Positions 55,653 through 64,000 are shown, counted from the stretch's first letter. The stretch is 64,000 nucleotides of DNA from Vibrio mytili (GCF_000830505.1 NZ_JXOK01000065.1:62001-126000), one strand, 5' to 3'. Numbers and translations: made by a program. The notes: a model not told the origin generated them from the sequence alone.

Positions 55653-56965
55653 CTACGCCGCGCCTTGTTGAAGCACATCATCATGCGTATGTTCTTGGTA
55701 TTTGTTTGCGATGCCCTTGACTACATCAAGCGCACTTCGTACCCCGTCTTCATGGAAACCGTTATACCAATAGGCCCCACAAAACCATGTGTTGGCAATG
55801 CCTTGAATGTTCCCTTTTCTTTGCTGTGCAGCAATAGAGGCAGTGGTAAACACTGGATGATGATAAGTAAATTTTCTGAGTATTTTACTCGCGTCAATTT
55901 GCTCACTGCTATTGAGTGTCACGCAGAACGTATCTGATGATTCAATATGCTGGAGGATATTCATGTTATACGTCAGCGATGGAAGGCGCTGCTGTTCACC
56001 TTCGCGTCCATCCAAGCGATAGTTCCATGATGCCCATGCGGCTTTTCGCTGGGGTAGCAAGCGGGTATCCGTATGTAAGACAACTTCATTGGCCTGATAC
56101 GCCATATTGCCCAGAATACCGATCTCGTCTTCACTGGCATCATCAAGCAACATCAACACTTGATCACTATGACACGCGAAAATGACATCATCGAACCATT
56201 CAGACTGCTGGTTCACATATACTTCAACCCCCTGTTCATGCCTCACGACTTTGTTGACAGGACTGTTCAAACGAATGTTATCGACATACCCCGCAGTTAA
56301 AGGTCCAATATATGAGCGCGAGCCACCTTTGATGACATACCACTGAGGTCGGTTTGTCACATCAAGCAAGCCATGATTGAGGAAAAACCTTAGGAAGAAC
56401 ATCAACGGAAAAGCACGCATGTCGGCCAACGTCGATGACCAAATTGCCGCCCCCATAGGGAGGATATAATTGTCGGAAAAGTACTGGCTAAAGCCATGTT
56501 CATCAAGAAAATCACCCAGCGTCTGGACACTAGAATGCTCTTGTGCCGCAAACGACTTTGCCAACTTATTGAAGCGCAGAATTTCGAAAATAAAACCGTA
56601 AAAGCTTGGGTTAAACCAGTTTCGTTTTGCGCAAAAAGTGTAGTGACGGTATGCCCGTTGTATTCGAGCCCATTACTATCATTGCGAACACTGAAACTCA
56701 TTTCGGTAGGCGTACCTTCAACGCCAATCTCATTCATCATGTTAATGAAGTTGGGATAGGTACGGTCGTTGTAAACAATAAAGCCGGTATCAATTGCATA
56801 CTCTCGCCCATCAAGGTTTACGTCGACGGTCGCAGTATGACCACCAATATAATCATTCGCTTCAAATAGTGTGACATCGTATTGCTTGTGCAGATAGTAA
56901 CCACAAGTGAGCCCTGATATTCCGGTTCCAATTATGGCGATTTTCTTTCTTCCTGACGTTTTCAT
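55653..56965 (-). CDS. FAD-dependent oxidoreductase / amine-oxidase family (frameshift in sequence)
   Basis: The N-terminal dinucleotide-binding motif is IAIIGTGISGLTCGYYL followed by GGHTATV; a second part begins around LAKSFAAQEHSSVQTLGDFL and ends near ANTWFCGAYWYNGFHEDGV, the C-terminal FAD contact. They lie in different frames. One extra base in the T4 run at 56625-56628 gives LFAQKRNWFNPSFYGFIFEILRFNKLAK and a 437-residue protein, normal for the family. Relatives in lipid clusters of Rhodobacter are thought to desaturate acyl chains. It is the third gene of the operon. Confidence 0.84.
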
Positions 56966-56977
56966 TATCTGTCCTTC

Positions 56978-57703
56978 TTAAGAAACGAGCTTCTCAGCGA
57001 GTTTTGCCTGCCATCCGTATGGTAATAGTGACAACAGGCGAAGCATGCCCGTAAACCGTGCTGGAAAATAAATATGACTCTTGTTTGTGGTGAGCTGTCT
57101 TCTGATCGACTCAGAAGCTTGCTTAGCTGAGATGATCATCGGCATCTCAAATGTATTCTTGTCAGTGAGTGGCGTTTCTACAAAGCCCGGAAACACAGTC
57201 ACGACTTTGATGCCTTTCTTTTTTAGATCAATGGCAAGCGTTCTGGCAAAGTAGCTTACCGCAGCTTTAGATGCGCCATACGCTTCTGCTCTCGGCAACG
57301 CAACTTCTGAAGCGATTGAGCCAACGATGACGACTTTATGTCCGTGCACAAAGTACTGCTGACACGCCTCAATACAGTTGGCGACACCGATCACGTTGAC
57401 ATCCATGATGCGAGCCATCAACTTCGCATCAACAATCCCGTCATCCATATATTCACAGCCACCCGCGTTAAATATCCATGTGTCTGGAACAGACTTAAGT
57501 GAAGCCAATGCTTGTAGGGTGTCTTCGTATTGAGTGACATCGAACCGCAGTGTTTCAATATTGGGTGACGCTGAAGCCAGCTCTGAAAGCACGGACTGAT
57601 TCCGTCCGCAAGCAATAACGTGCCAACCTGAGTCAGCATAATCACGAGCTAACTGCCTGCCTATGCCAGAAGTGGCACCCGTAATGAGAACCGAATGACT
57701 CAT
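56978..57703 (-). CDS. Short-chain dehydrogenase/reductase
   Basis: A 241-residue classical SDR with cofactor motif TGATSGIGRQLA (8-19), NAGG (about 93), a Ser in VGSIASEVA and the catalytic YxxxK in AYGASKAA. The substrate is unknown; its place between the SnoaL-like and flavin genes suggests a lipid or lipid-derived substrate (inference). Its start overlaps the previous stop by 4 nt (ATGA). Confidence 0.9.
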   Translation of the reverse strand: MSHSVLITGATSGIGRQLARDYADSGWHVIACGRNQSVLSELASASPNIETLRFDVTQYEDTLQALASLKSVPDTWIFNAGGCEYMDDGIVDAKLMARIMDVNVIGVANCIEACQQYFVHGHKVVIVGSIASEVALPRAEAYGASKAAVSYFARTLAIDLKKKGIKVVTVFPGFVETPLTDKNTFEMPMIISAKQASESIRRQLTTNKSHIYFPARFTGMLRLLSLLPYGWQAKLAEKLVS

Positions 57704-58119
57704 TGCCCTAGCCTCTTTTTGATCGTTTTAACAATGGAACCCAACACTGGTAAGTGTTCGTAAAGCATTTCACCGAGATCAAAGTAATCACGATGATAGA
57801 TAACCTGTCCCTGTGAAAACTTAAGGTGGGAAACGCCATTCACGGCAATAGGTGACCCTTTTTGCAACTTTGGATGTTGTAAAAACATTGTCCAAGTAAG
57901 AAAACCTACATCGCCTACTTGTTGATGATCGTGGATGTCAAAATCGCAACTGATTACGTTGGCATACAATGATTGAAAGTAATCGGAGAGTTCTGGTAAT
58001 CCCTCAAGTCGATGAGCTGCATCTTCAAATACCACATCTGGGTGATAGACGTCATTGAGCAAGTGCAGATTCGACCTATTGAGTTTCTGATAGATATCGC
58101 CAACAGATTGTATGTCCAT
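57700..58119 (-). CDS. SnoaL/NTF2-like protein
   Basis: A 139-residue protein of the nuclear transport factor 2-like superfamily: LNDVYHPDVVFEDAAHRLEGLPELSDYFQSLYANV, then GFLTWTMFLQHPKL and VNGVSHLKFSQGQVIYHRDYFDLGEM. The fold often forms small-molecule isomerase or hydratase pockets. It is the first gene of the operon, with its start 28 nt from the nearest TGTACA box. Confidence 0.85.
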   Translation of the reverse strand: MDIQSVGDIYQKLNRSNLHLLNDVYHPDVVFEDAAHRLEGLPELSDYFQSLYANVISCDFDIHDHQQVGDVGFLTWTMFLQHPKLQKGSPIAVNGVSHLKFSQGQVIYHRDYFDLGEMLYEHLPVLGSIVKTIKKRLGQ

Positions 58120-58144
58120 TCCTTTGCTCCTACATCTTAAAAAT

Positions 58145-58260
58145 TGTGTACAAATCCAATAAACTTGTACAAAATATTTATACGTACAAGATAGACTAAA
58201 CGCTTCTAGTTGTACAAAAAAATATTTGTATAACTTTATTTCTAAACCTTGATACGTATA
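58145..58260 (-). promoter_or_regulatory. Cluster of TGTACA-type boxes upstream of the lipid operon
   Basis: Perfect TGTACA at 58147, 58166 and 58211, with close variants CGTACA (58183), TGTATA (58228) and CGTATA (58255). Two pairs share a 17-bp start-to-start spacing (58166/58183 and 58211/58228), separated by AT-only spacers. They lie 28-140 nt upstream of the first gene. Sites of this form are known for the MerR-family, B12-dependent light sensors CarH/LitR; the assignment here is inference. Confidence 0.65.
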
Positions 58261-58283
58261 AAAGTTGCTAGGCGATCAGTGGA

Positions 58284-58320
58284 CCAAAAAAAAAGACTTG
58301 GTAAAAACCAAGTCTTTTCA
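58284..58320 (-). terminator. htpX terminator
   Basis: AAAGACTTGGT-AAAA-ACCAAGTCTTT with a long T-run on the minus strand. It insulates the lipid operon promoter from htpX transcription. Confidence 0.93.
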
Positions 58321-58333
58321 GAGAGCTATTTGA

Positions 58334-59203
58334 TTAGAATTGCTGATTGCGTAGTGCCGCGATGCGTTTATCTAATGGCGGGTGACTCATTAGTAGCTCG
58401 CTCAGCGATTTCTTACCATTAATCCCAAATGCCATCATCGTGCCATCAAGCTGAGACTCGTGGCTCATTTTCAGGCGCTCCAATGCTGCAATCATTTTCT
58501 CTTTGCCAACAAGTTGAGCAGCCCCCGCGTCAGCGTGGAACTCTCGATGACGGCTGTACCACATCGTGATAAAGCTGGCCAGGAAACCAAACACCAATTC
58601 AAGTACCATCGATACACCAAAGTACACCATCATATTAGTACCTTGTCCTTCTTCATCATCGTTTGAAGAGACAATATTGGCGATAAAACGCGACAAGAAG
58701 ATAACGAAGGTATTCACCACCCCCTGCATCAAGGTCATTGTCACCATGTCACCGTTGGAAATATGGCTGACTTCATGAGCAAGGACGGCTTCTGCCTCAT
58801 CTCGGGTCATGTTGTGCAGCAAACCGGTTGATACTGCTACTAGAGAGTCATTACGCTTGGCCCCTGTTGCAAACGCATTGATATCCGGTGAGTCATAAAT
58901 AGCAACGGTCGGCATTCCGATACCTGCCTGTTGAGCTTGGCGACTTACCGTTTGTAGCAACCAATGTTCAGTTTCGTTACGTGGGTTCTCAATGACCATA
59001 CCACCAACCGAACGCAACGCCATTCCTTTCGACATCATTAAGGAAATCAGAGCCCCGCCAAAGCCAAATACCGCAGCTAAGACAAGTAAACCAGACAAGC
59101 TGCCTGGTTGCATTCCAGTGGTAGCATAAACAATATTGAGAACAACACTAAGCACTAGCATAACCGCTAGGTTAGTGACGAGGAATAACATGATTCGCTT
59201 CAT
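58334..59203 (-). CDS. htpX: Membrane zinc protease HtpX
   Basis: Inner-membrane M48 metalloprotease that degrades damaged membrane proteins. The 289-residue protein starts MKRIMLFLVTNLAVMLVLS, with four hydrophobic segments and the zinc motif HEVSH (about 140-144). The third ligand Glu is around HREFHADAGAA. Fifty extra in-frame codons upstream are not family-like and were left out. It lies alone between the biotin side and the lipid operon. Confidence 0.94.
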   Translation of the reverse strand: MKRIMLFLVTNLAVMLVLSVVLNIVYATTGMQPGSLSGLLVLAAVFGFGGALISLMMSKGMALRSVGGMVIENPRNETEHWLLQTVSRQAQQAGIGMPTVAIYDSPDINAFATGAKRNDSLVAVSTGLLHNMTRDEAEAVLAHEVSHISNGDMVTMTLMQGVVNTFVIFLSRFIANIVSSNDDEEGQGTNMMVYFGVSMVLELVFGFLASFITMWYSRHREFHADAGAAQLVGKEKMIAALERLKMSHESQLDGTMMAFGINGKKSLSELLMSHPPLDKRIAALRNQQF

Positions 59204-59651
59204 TGCTTTCTCCCAAAAAAGAAGCTTATTGTTGTAAAAGCCGAACCTTAACGGGTTCCACTTCGATAGATATAGTTTATATAGGTTAAAAACAAGGTTA
59301 AGTATTAAATTGCAACATTTGTTGTCTGGATTACCTAATGAGGTAAAGATCACAGCTCAATGATTAATCAAATTACCCATATTTTAAATTCATTGAAAAA
59401 CAGCGCCTTATACCTCGATTAGACTTTGGTCTTATTGTCGTCACAATGAAACATGGTAGATTGCCAAGCATACGAACAAAACAGAGTAACTCAAAGTGTT
59501 TTAAACGATGAGCTTAATCTTCTGCTTTCAAACAAGTGCTTCTCGTCACCTGTTTCAAGAGCACTGTTTAATTTTAAGTAAACTGTTTAAGCAAAGCGCT
59601 GAAAATATAACAAGGGTTACTACACAGCATCCATGTCTTGAGGGAATAATC
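59204..59651. other. Intergenic region, htpX / small gene
   Basis: About 450 bases between divergent genes. It contains the htpX promoter on the minus strand and that of the small gene on the plus strand. I see no operator, hairpin or other gene; an in-frame extension of the small gene into this region (from 59508) looks like leader sequence. Confidence 0.45.
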
Positions 59652-59816
59652 ATGGTAGAAACTAACGACTATCAAATGGCTATTGATTTACTGCGTTGTC
59701 ATCTTGGAATCTCAGAAGATGAAGCGAAACAACAACTCGGTATTTCAACCGATAACATGTCAAAACGTGTTGCTGAAACTCAGCAAGCCTTGATGGGTCT
59801 AAGCCAAGATAAATAA
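59652..59816 (+). CDS. Small conserved-type protein, unknown
   Basis: A 54-residue frame beginning MVETNDYQMAIDLLRCHLG, with a GAGGGA site 6 nt upstream. It is predicted helical and slightly acidic (SEDEAKQQLGISTDNMSKRV); the pattern could be a small helix-turn-helix-like bundle, but no family is recognised. The good ribosome-binding site, natural amino-acid composition and a strong terminator just after it support a real gene. Confidence 0.65.
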   Translation: MVETNDYQMAIDLLRCHLGISEDEAKQQLGISTDNMSKRVAETQQALMGLSQDK

Positions 59817-59865
59817 AGAAAGGGTGAATGACATCGCCTCTAAAAGCACCTCACTCTTTTAGTAT

Positions 59866-59896
59866 GAAAAAAGGCTGCAATTGCAGCCTTTTTCTA
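59866..59896. terminator. Bidirectional terminator, small gene / bioD
   Basis: AAAAAAGGCTGCAA directly joined to TTGCAGCCTTTTT, a long perfect palindrome with T-runs on both strands. Confidence 0.9.
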
Positions 59897-59943
59897 TTTT
59901 ATTTGTTCCTCAGAACAACGCGTACTTCGTTTAAGCTGAGGCG

Positions 59944-60630
59944 CTACTTTGCGTTGAGCAGTGGTTCAACATTAATGTACTTGCCCAAATTTACACGCTT
60001 CGCACTTGGGATATAAGGAATCTCGCCCAACTTAGGTGTGTCTAAGCGAGTTTCCAATATCTGAATGATCTCGGCATAATGCTCGGTACCTGGGTTTACT
60101 CGATTTGCCACCCATCCCACAAGATTCAAACCGTCAGAACGGATTATTTCTGCAGTTAACATGGCATGACTTAAACAACCGAGTTTAATCCCCACAACCA
60201 ACACAACGGGCAGTTGCTCCTGTTTCACCCAAGTAGAAAGGCTATCCGTGTCTGAGACCGGAACACGCCAACCACCAGCGCCTTCAACTAAAACGGTATC
60301 TGCCTGCTCTTTGTGCTGAGCCAGTTTTTCACTCAATAAGCCGTAGTTGATTTCGACATGTTCATGCTTTGCAGCAATATGAGGCGAGGTCGGTAACTCC
60401 AAAGCGTATGGGTTAACATCGTCATACGCCACTTTTAGCGTCGCCGCTTTTTGTAAATGCAGCGCATCTGAGTTACGCCAACCCTCTTGCGACTTTTCGC
60501 TTCCAGCGGCCACAGGCTTATAACCAATGGTATTTAACCCTTTCTCAGCAAGCGCCTGTAAAATAGCTTTAGACGCAACTGTTTTCCCTACATCAGTATC
60601 CGTACCAGCAATAAAAAATGCATCAATCAT
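59944..60630 (-). CDS. bioD: Dethiobiotin synthetase
   Basis: ATP-dependent carboxylase closing the ureido ring of dethiobiotin. The 228-residue protein has the P-loop GTDTDVGKT (9-17), KPVAAG (about 37) and the GAGGWRVPV segment. Its ATG overlaps the bioC stop by 4 nt. It is the last gene of bioBFCD; the shared palindromic terminator lies about 50 nt beyond its stop. Confidence 0.95.
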   Translation of the reverse strand: MIDAFFIAGTDTDVGKTVASKAILQALAEKGLNTIGYKPVAAGSEKSQEGWRNSDALHLQKAATLKVAYDDVNPYALELPTSPHIAAKHEHVEINYGLLSEKLAQHKEQADTVLVEGAGGWRVPVSDTDSLSTWVKQEQLPVVLVVGIKLGCLSHAMLTAEIIRSDGLNLVGWVANRVNPGTEHYAEIIQILETRLDTPKLGEIPYIPSAKRVNLGKYINVEPLLNAK

Positions 60631-61436
60631 CGATGTATTACTCCAAAACAAACCTGATAACTTGCAGGTAAAAGACCTTTATTATTTCTATGTGCTTGGT
60701 ACTCACGCTCGACTTTCAACAAACTTCGGCGGCTTGTTAAGCCTTGTGAGCGTCCGCTTACGTGATTCGCCCCAATACCTTTGAGGTCACGCATAACAGA
60801 AAATGCAGAATCGTACCAAACCGTAATTGCGGTCGAGTCTAGTTGATGGTTATGGCATTGTGATTGCGCTAACGCAATTTTTACCTGATTGAGGGTGATA
60901 AAGTTATTGACGTGTTGATATGCATCAATTTTTTTCCACGCTTGGCGTAGTTCATTCAGCGAGCCATCCACAAGCGTAGCAAAGCACCCACGCCCTTCTT
61001 TTTTTAACACTCGACGTATTTCTCTCAGCGGGAAACTCAAATCCGTACACCACTGTAGCGCCAAGCTTGAATACACATAATCAAAACTTGCATCGTCAAA
61101 AGGTAAGTTCTCTGCATCCGCCAGAACATAACGCATTCGTTCTTTTCCACAGCGCTGAACCGCCTTATCCAACATCGCTTGAGAAATATCGCCACACACA
61201 ACTTCTGCGCCACGCTCTTTGAGTTGCAAGGAAAAGTAGCCGGTGCCACATCCTAAATCTAGGACTCGCTTTCCAGTTAAATTATCAGGTAACTTTGCTA
61301 ATAAACGCCTACCAACATCTCTTTGGAATGCCGCGTGTTTATCATACGTCTCAGCCGCTTTTCCAAACGACGCTGCAATGGCATCCTTACTTTGAATTGA
61401 ACTGGTCAATGCCAACTGTTTCGCACTCTCCATCAC
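60627..61436 (-). CDS. bioC: Malonyl-ACP O-methyltransferase
   Basis: SAM methyltransferase that caps malonyl-ACP so the fatty-acid system can build pimeloyl-ACP. The 269-residue protein has the AASFGKAAETYDKHAAFQR segment, SAM motif I VLDLGCGTGYFS (about 58-69), and LALQWCTDLSFPLREIRRVL. The C-terminal LKGIGANHV is typical of BioC. It overlaps bioF and bioD by 4 nt each. Confidence 0.94.
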   Translation of the reverse strand: MMESAKQLALTSSIQSKDAIAASFGKAAETYDKHAAFQRDVGRRLLAKLPDNLTGKRVLDLGCGTGYFSLQLKERGAEVVCGDISQAMLDKAVQRCGKERMRYVLADAENLPFDDASFDYVYSSLALQWCTDLSFPLREIRRVLKKEGRGCFATLVDGSLNELRQAWKKIDAYQHVNNFITLNQVKIALAQSQCHNHQLDSTAITVWYDSAFSVMRDLKGIGANHVSGRSQGLTSRRSLLKVEREYQAHRNNKGLLPASYQVCFGVIHR

Positions 61437-62583
61437 CGTGTTCCTAATGCTTGCTTCAATACGAGTGAAAGCGTTTTAATTTGCGTTTTGCTATGACTTG
61501 CGGTCAGCGTTAGTCGCAGTCGAGATGTGCCTTTTGGCACAGTAGGGGGACGAATCGCCGTTACCCAAATCCCATTTTGGCGACACGCATTCGCCACGCT
61601 CACTGCGTTTTCTGATTCTCCAATAACAAATGGTTTTATTGGTGTCACCGTATCGATAAAACCGTCTATATCGTGTAAACAGTCCCGGTAGTATTCGGTT
61701 AGCTCTGCCAACTTTTCACGTCGCCAATTTTGTTCTTGAACCATTGAAACGGCATGAGTGAGCGCGTATGCCTGAGCCGGAGGCATAGCCGTCGAATACA
61801 CGTGGTGTCGCGCGAATTGAGTTAAAAAGTCACCCGTCGCTTGATCACATAGAATAGCAGCGCCAGACATACCAAAAGCCTTACCAAAGGTCACCACTAA
61901 AATCTCGGGGGTAATATTCGCGTGCATACAGGAACCACCACCATGCTCCCCAAGCACACCAATACCATGTGCATCATCGACCGCTAACCAAGCATCACGC
62001 GACGTGGTCACCGCCGAAATATCAGCAACGGGGGCGCAATCGCCATCCATGCTGAATACGCCTTCCGTCACGACTAGATGGTTACACTTCTCAGATAAAA
62101 GTGTTTTAAGATGTTCAACATCATTGTGTTTAAAACGTTTCATTTTCGCTGGCGATAATGCACCAGCTTCCATCAAAGATGCATGGTTTAGTCGGTCCTG
62201 GATGAGAACATCTGATTTCTCTAACAGCGTAAAAAGCAGCGCTTGATTCGCACTGAATCCAGAGCCAAACAAGATTGCTCGTTCATAACCCAACCATTCG
62301 GTCAGTGCAGCTTCAAGGTTGCTGTGTGCAGCACTAAAGCCTGTCACAATCGGTGAGGCGCCACTTCCACTGCCGTATACATTTAAACCTTGCTGCCAGG
62401 CGCGTACTAAAGCCTGATCGTTGGCTAAGCCTAAATAATCGTTGCTTGAGAAATTGATGTAACGCCTGCCATCGTGTTCCAAAATCGATTGGTTACCTGA
62501 AAACACGACATTCAACGACCGATTCAACCCCTGCTCTTTTCGCGTAGCAAGGCTGAAGCAATACGATGTTTAAACGCTGGCAT
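61433..62583 (-). CDS. bioF: 8-amino-7-oxononanoate synthase (frameshift near N-terminus)
   Basis: PLP enzyme joining pimeloyl-ACP and alanine. The core shows NFSSNDYLGLA, LNHASLMEAGALS, TEGVFSMDGD, DDAHGIGVLGE and the Schiff-base lysine in VTFGKAFGMSGAA. The long frame starts at a TTG (62527) and lacks about 19 residues of the family N-terminus. Adding one base to the C4 run at 62528-62531 links it to an ATG at 62583 (MPAFKHRIASALLREKSRG), giving 383 residues, the E. coli length. That ATG overlaps the bioB end by 14 nt. Confidence 0.92.
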
Positions 62584-63622
62584 CGTAGAAGATATCGTCT
62601 TTTGTCGGACGAGCCGCCACACGCTCTACGACGCGGTCGAGCAATTCGTTTTCTTCGATTTCATCCGGTTTTTGGGACACCTCTTGACGGTTAATACCGA
62701 GTTTTTCAAACAGCATCATGTCTTTATCTTCAGAAGGGTTTGGTGTCGTAAGAAGTTTACAACCGTAGAAGACAGAGTTTGCACCCGCCATAAAGCACAA
62801 TGCTTGCATCTGTTCGTTCATGTTCTCACGGCCTGCGGATAGGCGAACTGCAGATTGAGGCATCATGATGCGGGCAATCGCTATCAGACGAATGAAGTCA
62901 AACGGCTCAACATCGTCCACTTTTTCCAGTGGCGTGCCCTTTACTTTCACTAACATGTTGATTGGTACACTTTCTGGGTGAGTTGGCAGATTCGCAAGTT
63001 CAACCAGCAGACCTGCACGATCGTTCGCACTCTCTCCCATTCCGATGATACCACCAGAGCAAATCTTCATGCCTGCATCTCGAACGTGAGAAAGCGTGTC
63101 TAGACGATCTTGGTAGGTACGCGTAGTAATGATATTGCCGTAGAACTCAGGTGAAGTGTCGAGGTTATGGTTGTAGTAGTCCAAGCCCGCATGCGCCAAC
63201 TGTTTGGCTTGATCTGGCGTTAGCATACCCAGCGTCATACAGGTTTCTAGCCCCATATCTTTAACGCCTTTGATCATATCCGTCAGATGTGGCATATCAC
63301 GTTCTTTCGGGTTCTTCCATGCTGCCCCCATACAGAATCGAGTTGATCCAGCATTCTTTGCTTTTTGGGCCGCGTCAAGTACACGCTCAACCTCCATCAA
63401 ACGCTCTTTTTCAATATCGGTTGTGTACCGGGCGCTTTGCGGACAGTATTTGCAGTCTTCAGGGCACGCCCCTGTCTTAATGGATAACAGAGTGCTCACT
63501 TGAACATGATTGGTTTGTTGATATTGACGGTGAACAAGCTGAGCCTCAAATAGAAGATCCATAAATGGTTTTTCCATTAGCTCGCGCACTTCATCATGCG
63601 TCCAGTTATGACGAACTTCCAC
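62570..63622 (-). CDS. bioB: Biotin synthase
   Basis: Radical-SAM enzyme inserting sulfur into dethiobiotin. The 350-residue protein starts at GTG (EVRHNWTHDEVRELMEKPF) with AAAGGAATACAC just before; 27 extra in-frame upstream codons run through the operator palindrome and were rejected. The [4Fe-4S] motif is CPEDCKYC (about 55-62), and YNHNLDTS plus SAGRENM are family hallmarks. It is the first gene of bioBFCD, divergent from bioA. Confidence 0.96.
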   Translation of the reverse strand: MEVRHNWTHDEVRELMEKPFMDLLFEAQLVHRQYQQTNHVQVSTLLSIKTGACPEDCKYCPQSARYTTDIEKERLMEVERVLDAAQKAKNAGSTRFCMGAAWKNPKERDMPHLTDMIKGVKDMGLETCMTLGMLTPDQAKQLAHAGLDYYNHNLDTSPEFYGNIITTRTYQDRLDTLSHVRDAGMKICSGGIIGMGESANDRAGLLVELANLPTHPESVPINMLVKVKGTPLEKVDDVEPFDFIRLIAIARIMMPQSAVRLSAGRENMNEQMQALCFMAGANSVFYGCKLLTTPNPSEDKDMMLFEKLGINRQEVSQKPDEIEENELLDRVVERVAARPTKDDIFYDASV

Positions 63623-63641
63623 GTGTATTCCTTTCGTTACT

Positions 63642-63696
63642 TTTTTGTTTTGTTGACAGTCTACTGAGTATCGATAGACTGTCAACAAAACAAAAA
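63642..63696. promoter_or_regulatory. Bidirectional bio operator/promoter palindrome
   Basis: A perfect 22-bp inverted repeat (63642-63663 and 63675-63696) around an 11-nt centre, containing TTGTTGACAGTCTA and its inverse. Both arms carry TTGACA with TAGACT 16 nt downstream, giving symmetric -35/-10 pairs on both strands. It sits between bioB and bioA where the BirA operator is found in gamma-proteobacteria; the sequence is only partly like the BirA consensus. Confidence 0.75.
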
Positions 63697-63750
63697 TACA
63701 CAAAGTTTACATCTGATTATTTATTGAACTGCAATTTTATGGAATCGCAT

Positions 63751-64000
63751 ATGGATCTCGCCTTCGATCGCCAGCATATATGGCATCCTTACACTTCTAC
63801 CCTGACACCTCTGACCTGCTATCCTGTCGCCTCCGCACGTGGTGTACACATTACACTGGAAGATGGAACCGAACTGGTTGATGGCATGTCTTCTTGGTGG
63901 TCAACCATTCATGGCTACAATCATCCTCATCTAAACCAAGCGGCACATAACCAAATAGACCAAGTGTCGCATGTCATGTTTGGTGGCATCACTCACCAAC
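63751..64000 (+). CDS. bioA: Adenosylmethionine-8-amino-7-oxononanoate aminotransferase (3' end outside window)
   Basis: PLP aminotransferase that uses SAM as amino donor to make diaminopelargonate. The visible 83 codons read MDLAFDRQHIWHPYTSTLTP, then VDGMSSWWSTIHGYNHPHLNQA and SHVMFGGITH, matching the N-terminus of E. coli BioA. An in-frame ATG four codons upstream (63739) is possible, but GGAA lies at a good distance before 63751. It is divergent from bioBFCD, the classical arrangement, and runs off the window. Confidence 0.95.
   Translation, partial: MDLAFDRQHIWHPYTSTLTPLTCYPVASARGVHITLEDGTELVDGMSSWWSTIHGYNHPHLNQAAHNQIDQVSHVMFGGITHQ

Overview
The window looks like Vibrio chromosome I, probably a Harveyi-clade species. 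This rests on gene content and local order: mnmA-hflD-purB next to gsk and an H-NS gene of the VicH type, cysS-ppiB-lpxH followed by a HDOD/degenerate-EAL gene, torECA, a compact hisLGDCBHAFI operon, a divergent bioA/bioBFCD locus, and an interspersed foldback repeat of a kind common in vibrios. The species cannot be fixed from the sequence alone.

Layout. 1-9 kb: end of cardiolipin synthase, metC, tag, and a three-gene RND efflux operon (two lipoprotein adaptors plus the pump). 9-17 kb: pspABC with divergent pspF and a sigma-54 promoter between them, then sapABCDF. 17-20.5 kb: a DUF2750 protein, ppaC and a GH36-type alpha-galactosidase. 20.6-24.6 kb: torECA for TMAO respiration. 25-27.3 kb: an orphan FetB-like permease, a pair of perfect inverted DnaA boxes, a possible 45-residue peptide and focA. 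27.6-35 kb: small conserved genes, tdk, cysS, ppiB, lpxH, an HDOD protein and a YchJ protein. 35.06-35.46 kb: an unusual modular repeat block. 35.5-42.9 kb: the complete histidine operon with leader peptide and attenuator. 43-48.3 kb: an NhaC-type antiporter, a long AT-rich gap with a foldback element, hns, gsk and a small conserved gene. 48.5-51.8 kb: mnmA, hflD, purB. 51.9-58.1 kb: an eight-gene operon (SnoaL-like, SDR, FAD oxidoreductase, DUF1365, Cfa, DUF2878, chalcone-isomerase-like, DUF3833) whose promoter region is packed with TGTACA-type boxes. 58.3-64 kb: htpX, a small protein and the biotin locus.

Two results stand out. First, nine conserved genes are each interrupted by a single one-base indel (RND pump, sapA, GH36, focA, cysS, the small gene at 48.1 kb, cfa, the FAD oxidoreductase, bioF). 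In every case one added or removed base, nearly always within a short homopolymer, restores a full-length family member. Because cysS is expected to be essential, sequencing error is the most economical explanation, and these genes should not be called pseudogenes without re-sequencing. Second, the lipid-modification operon at 51.9-58.1 kb with its TGTACA-box promoter is the best candidate for an under-described system. It resembles light- or singlet-oxygen-responsive membrane-lipid regulons, yet no photolyase, MerR regulator or ChrR gene lies beside it here.

Other regulatory features read directly from sequence include PurR-type palindromes upstream of both gsk and purB, a PspF/sigma-54 region, a TorR box upstream of torE, a his attenuator with a 10-residue leader containing five His, and a 22-bp perfect inverted repeat between bioB and bioA.
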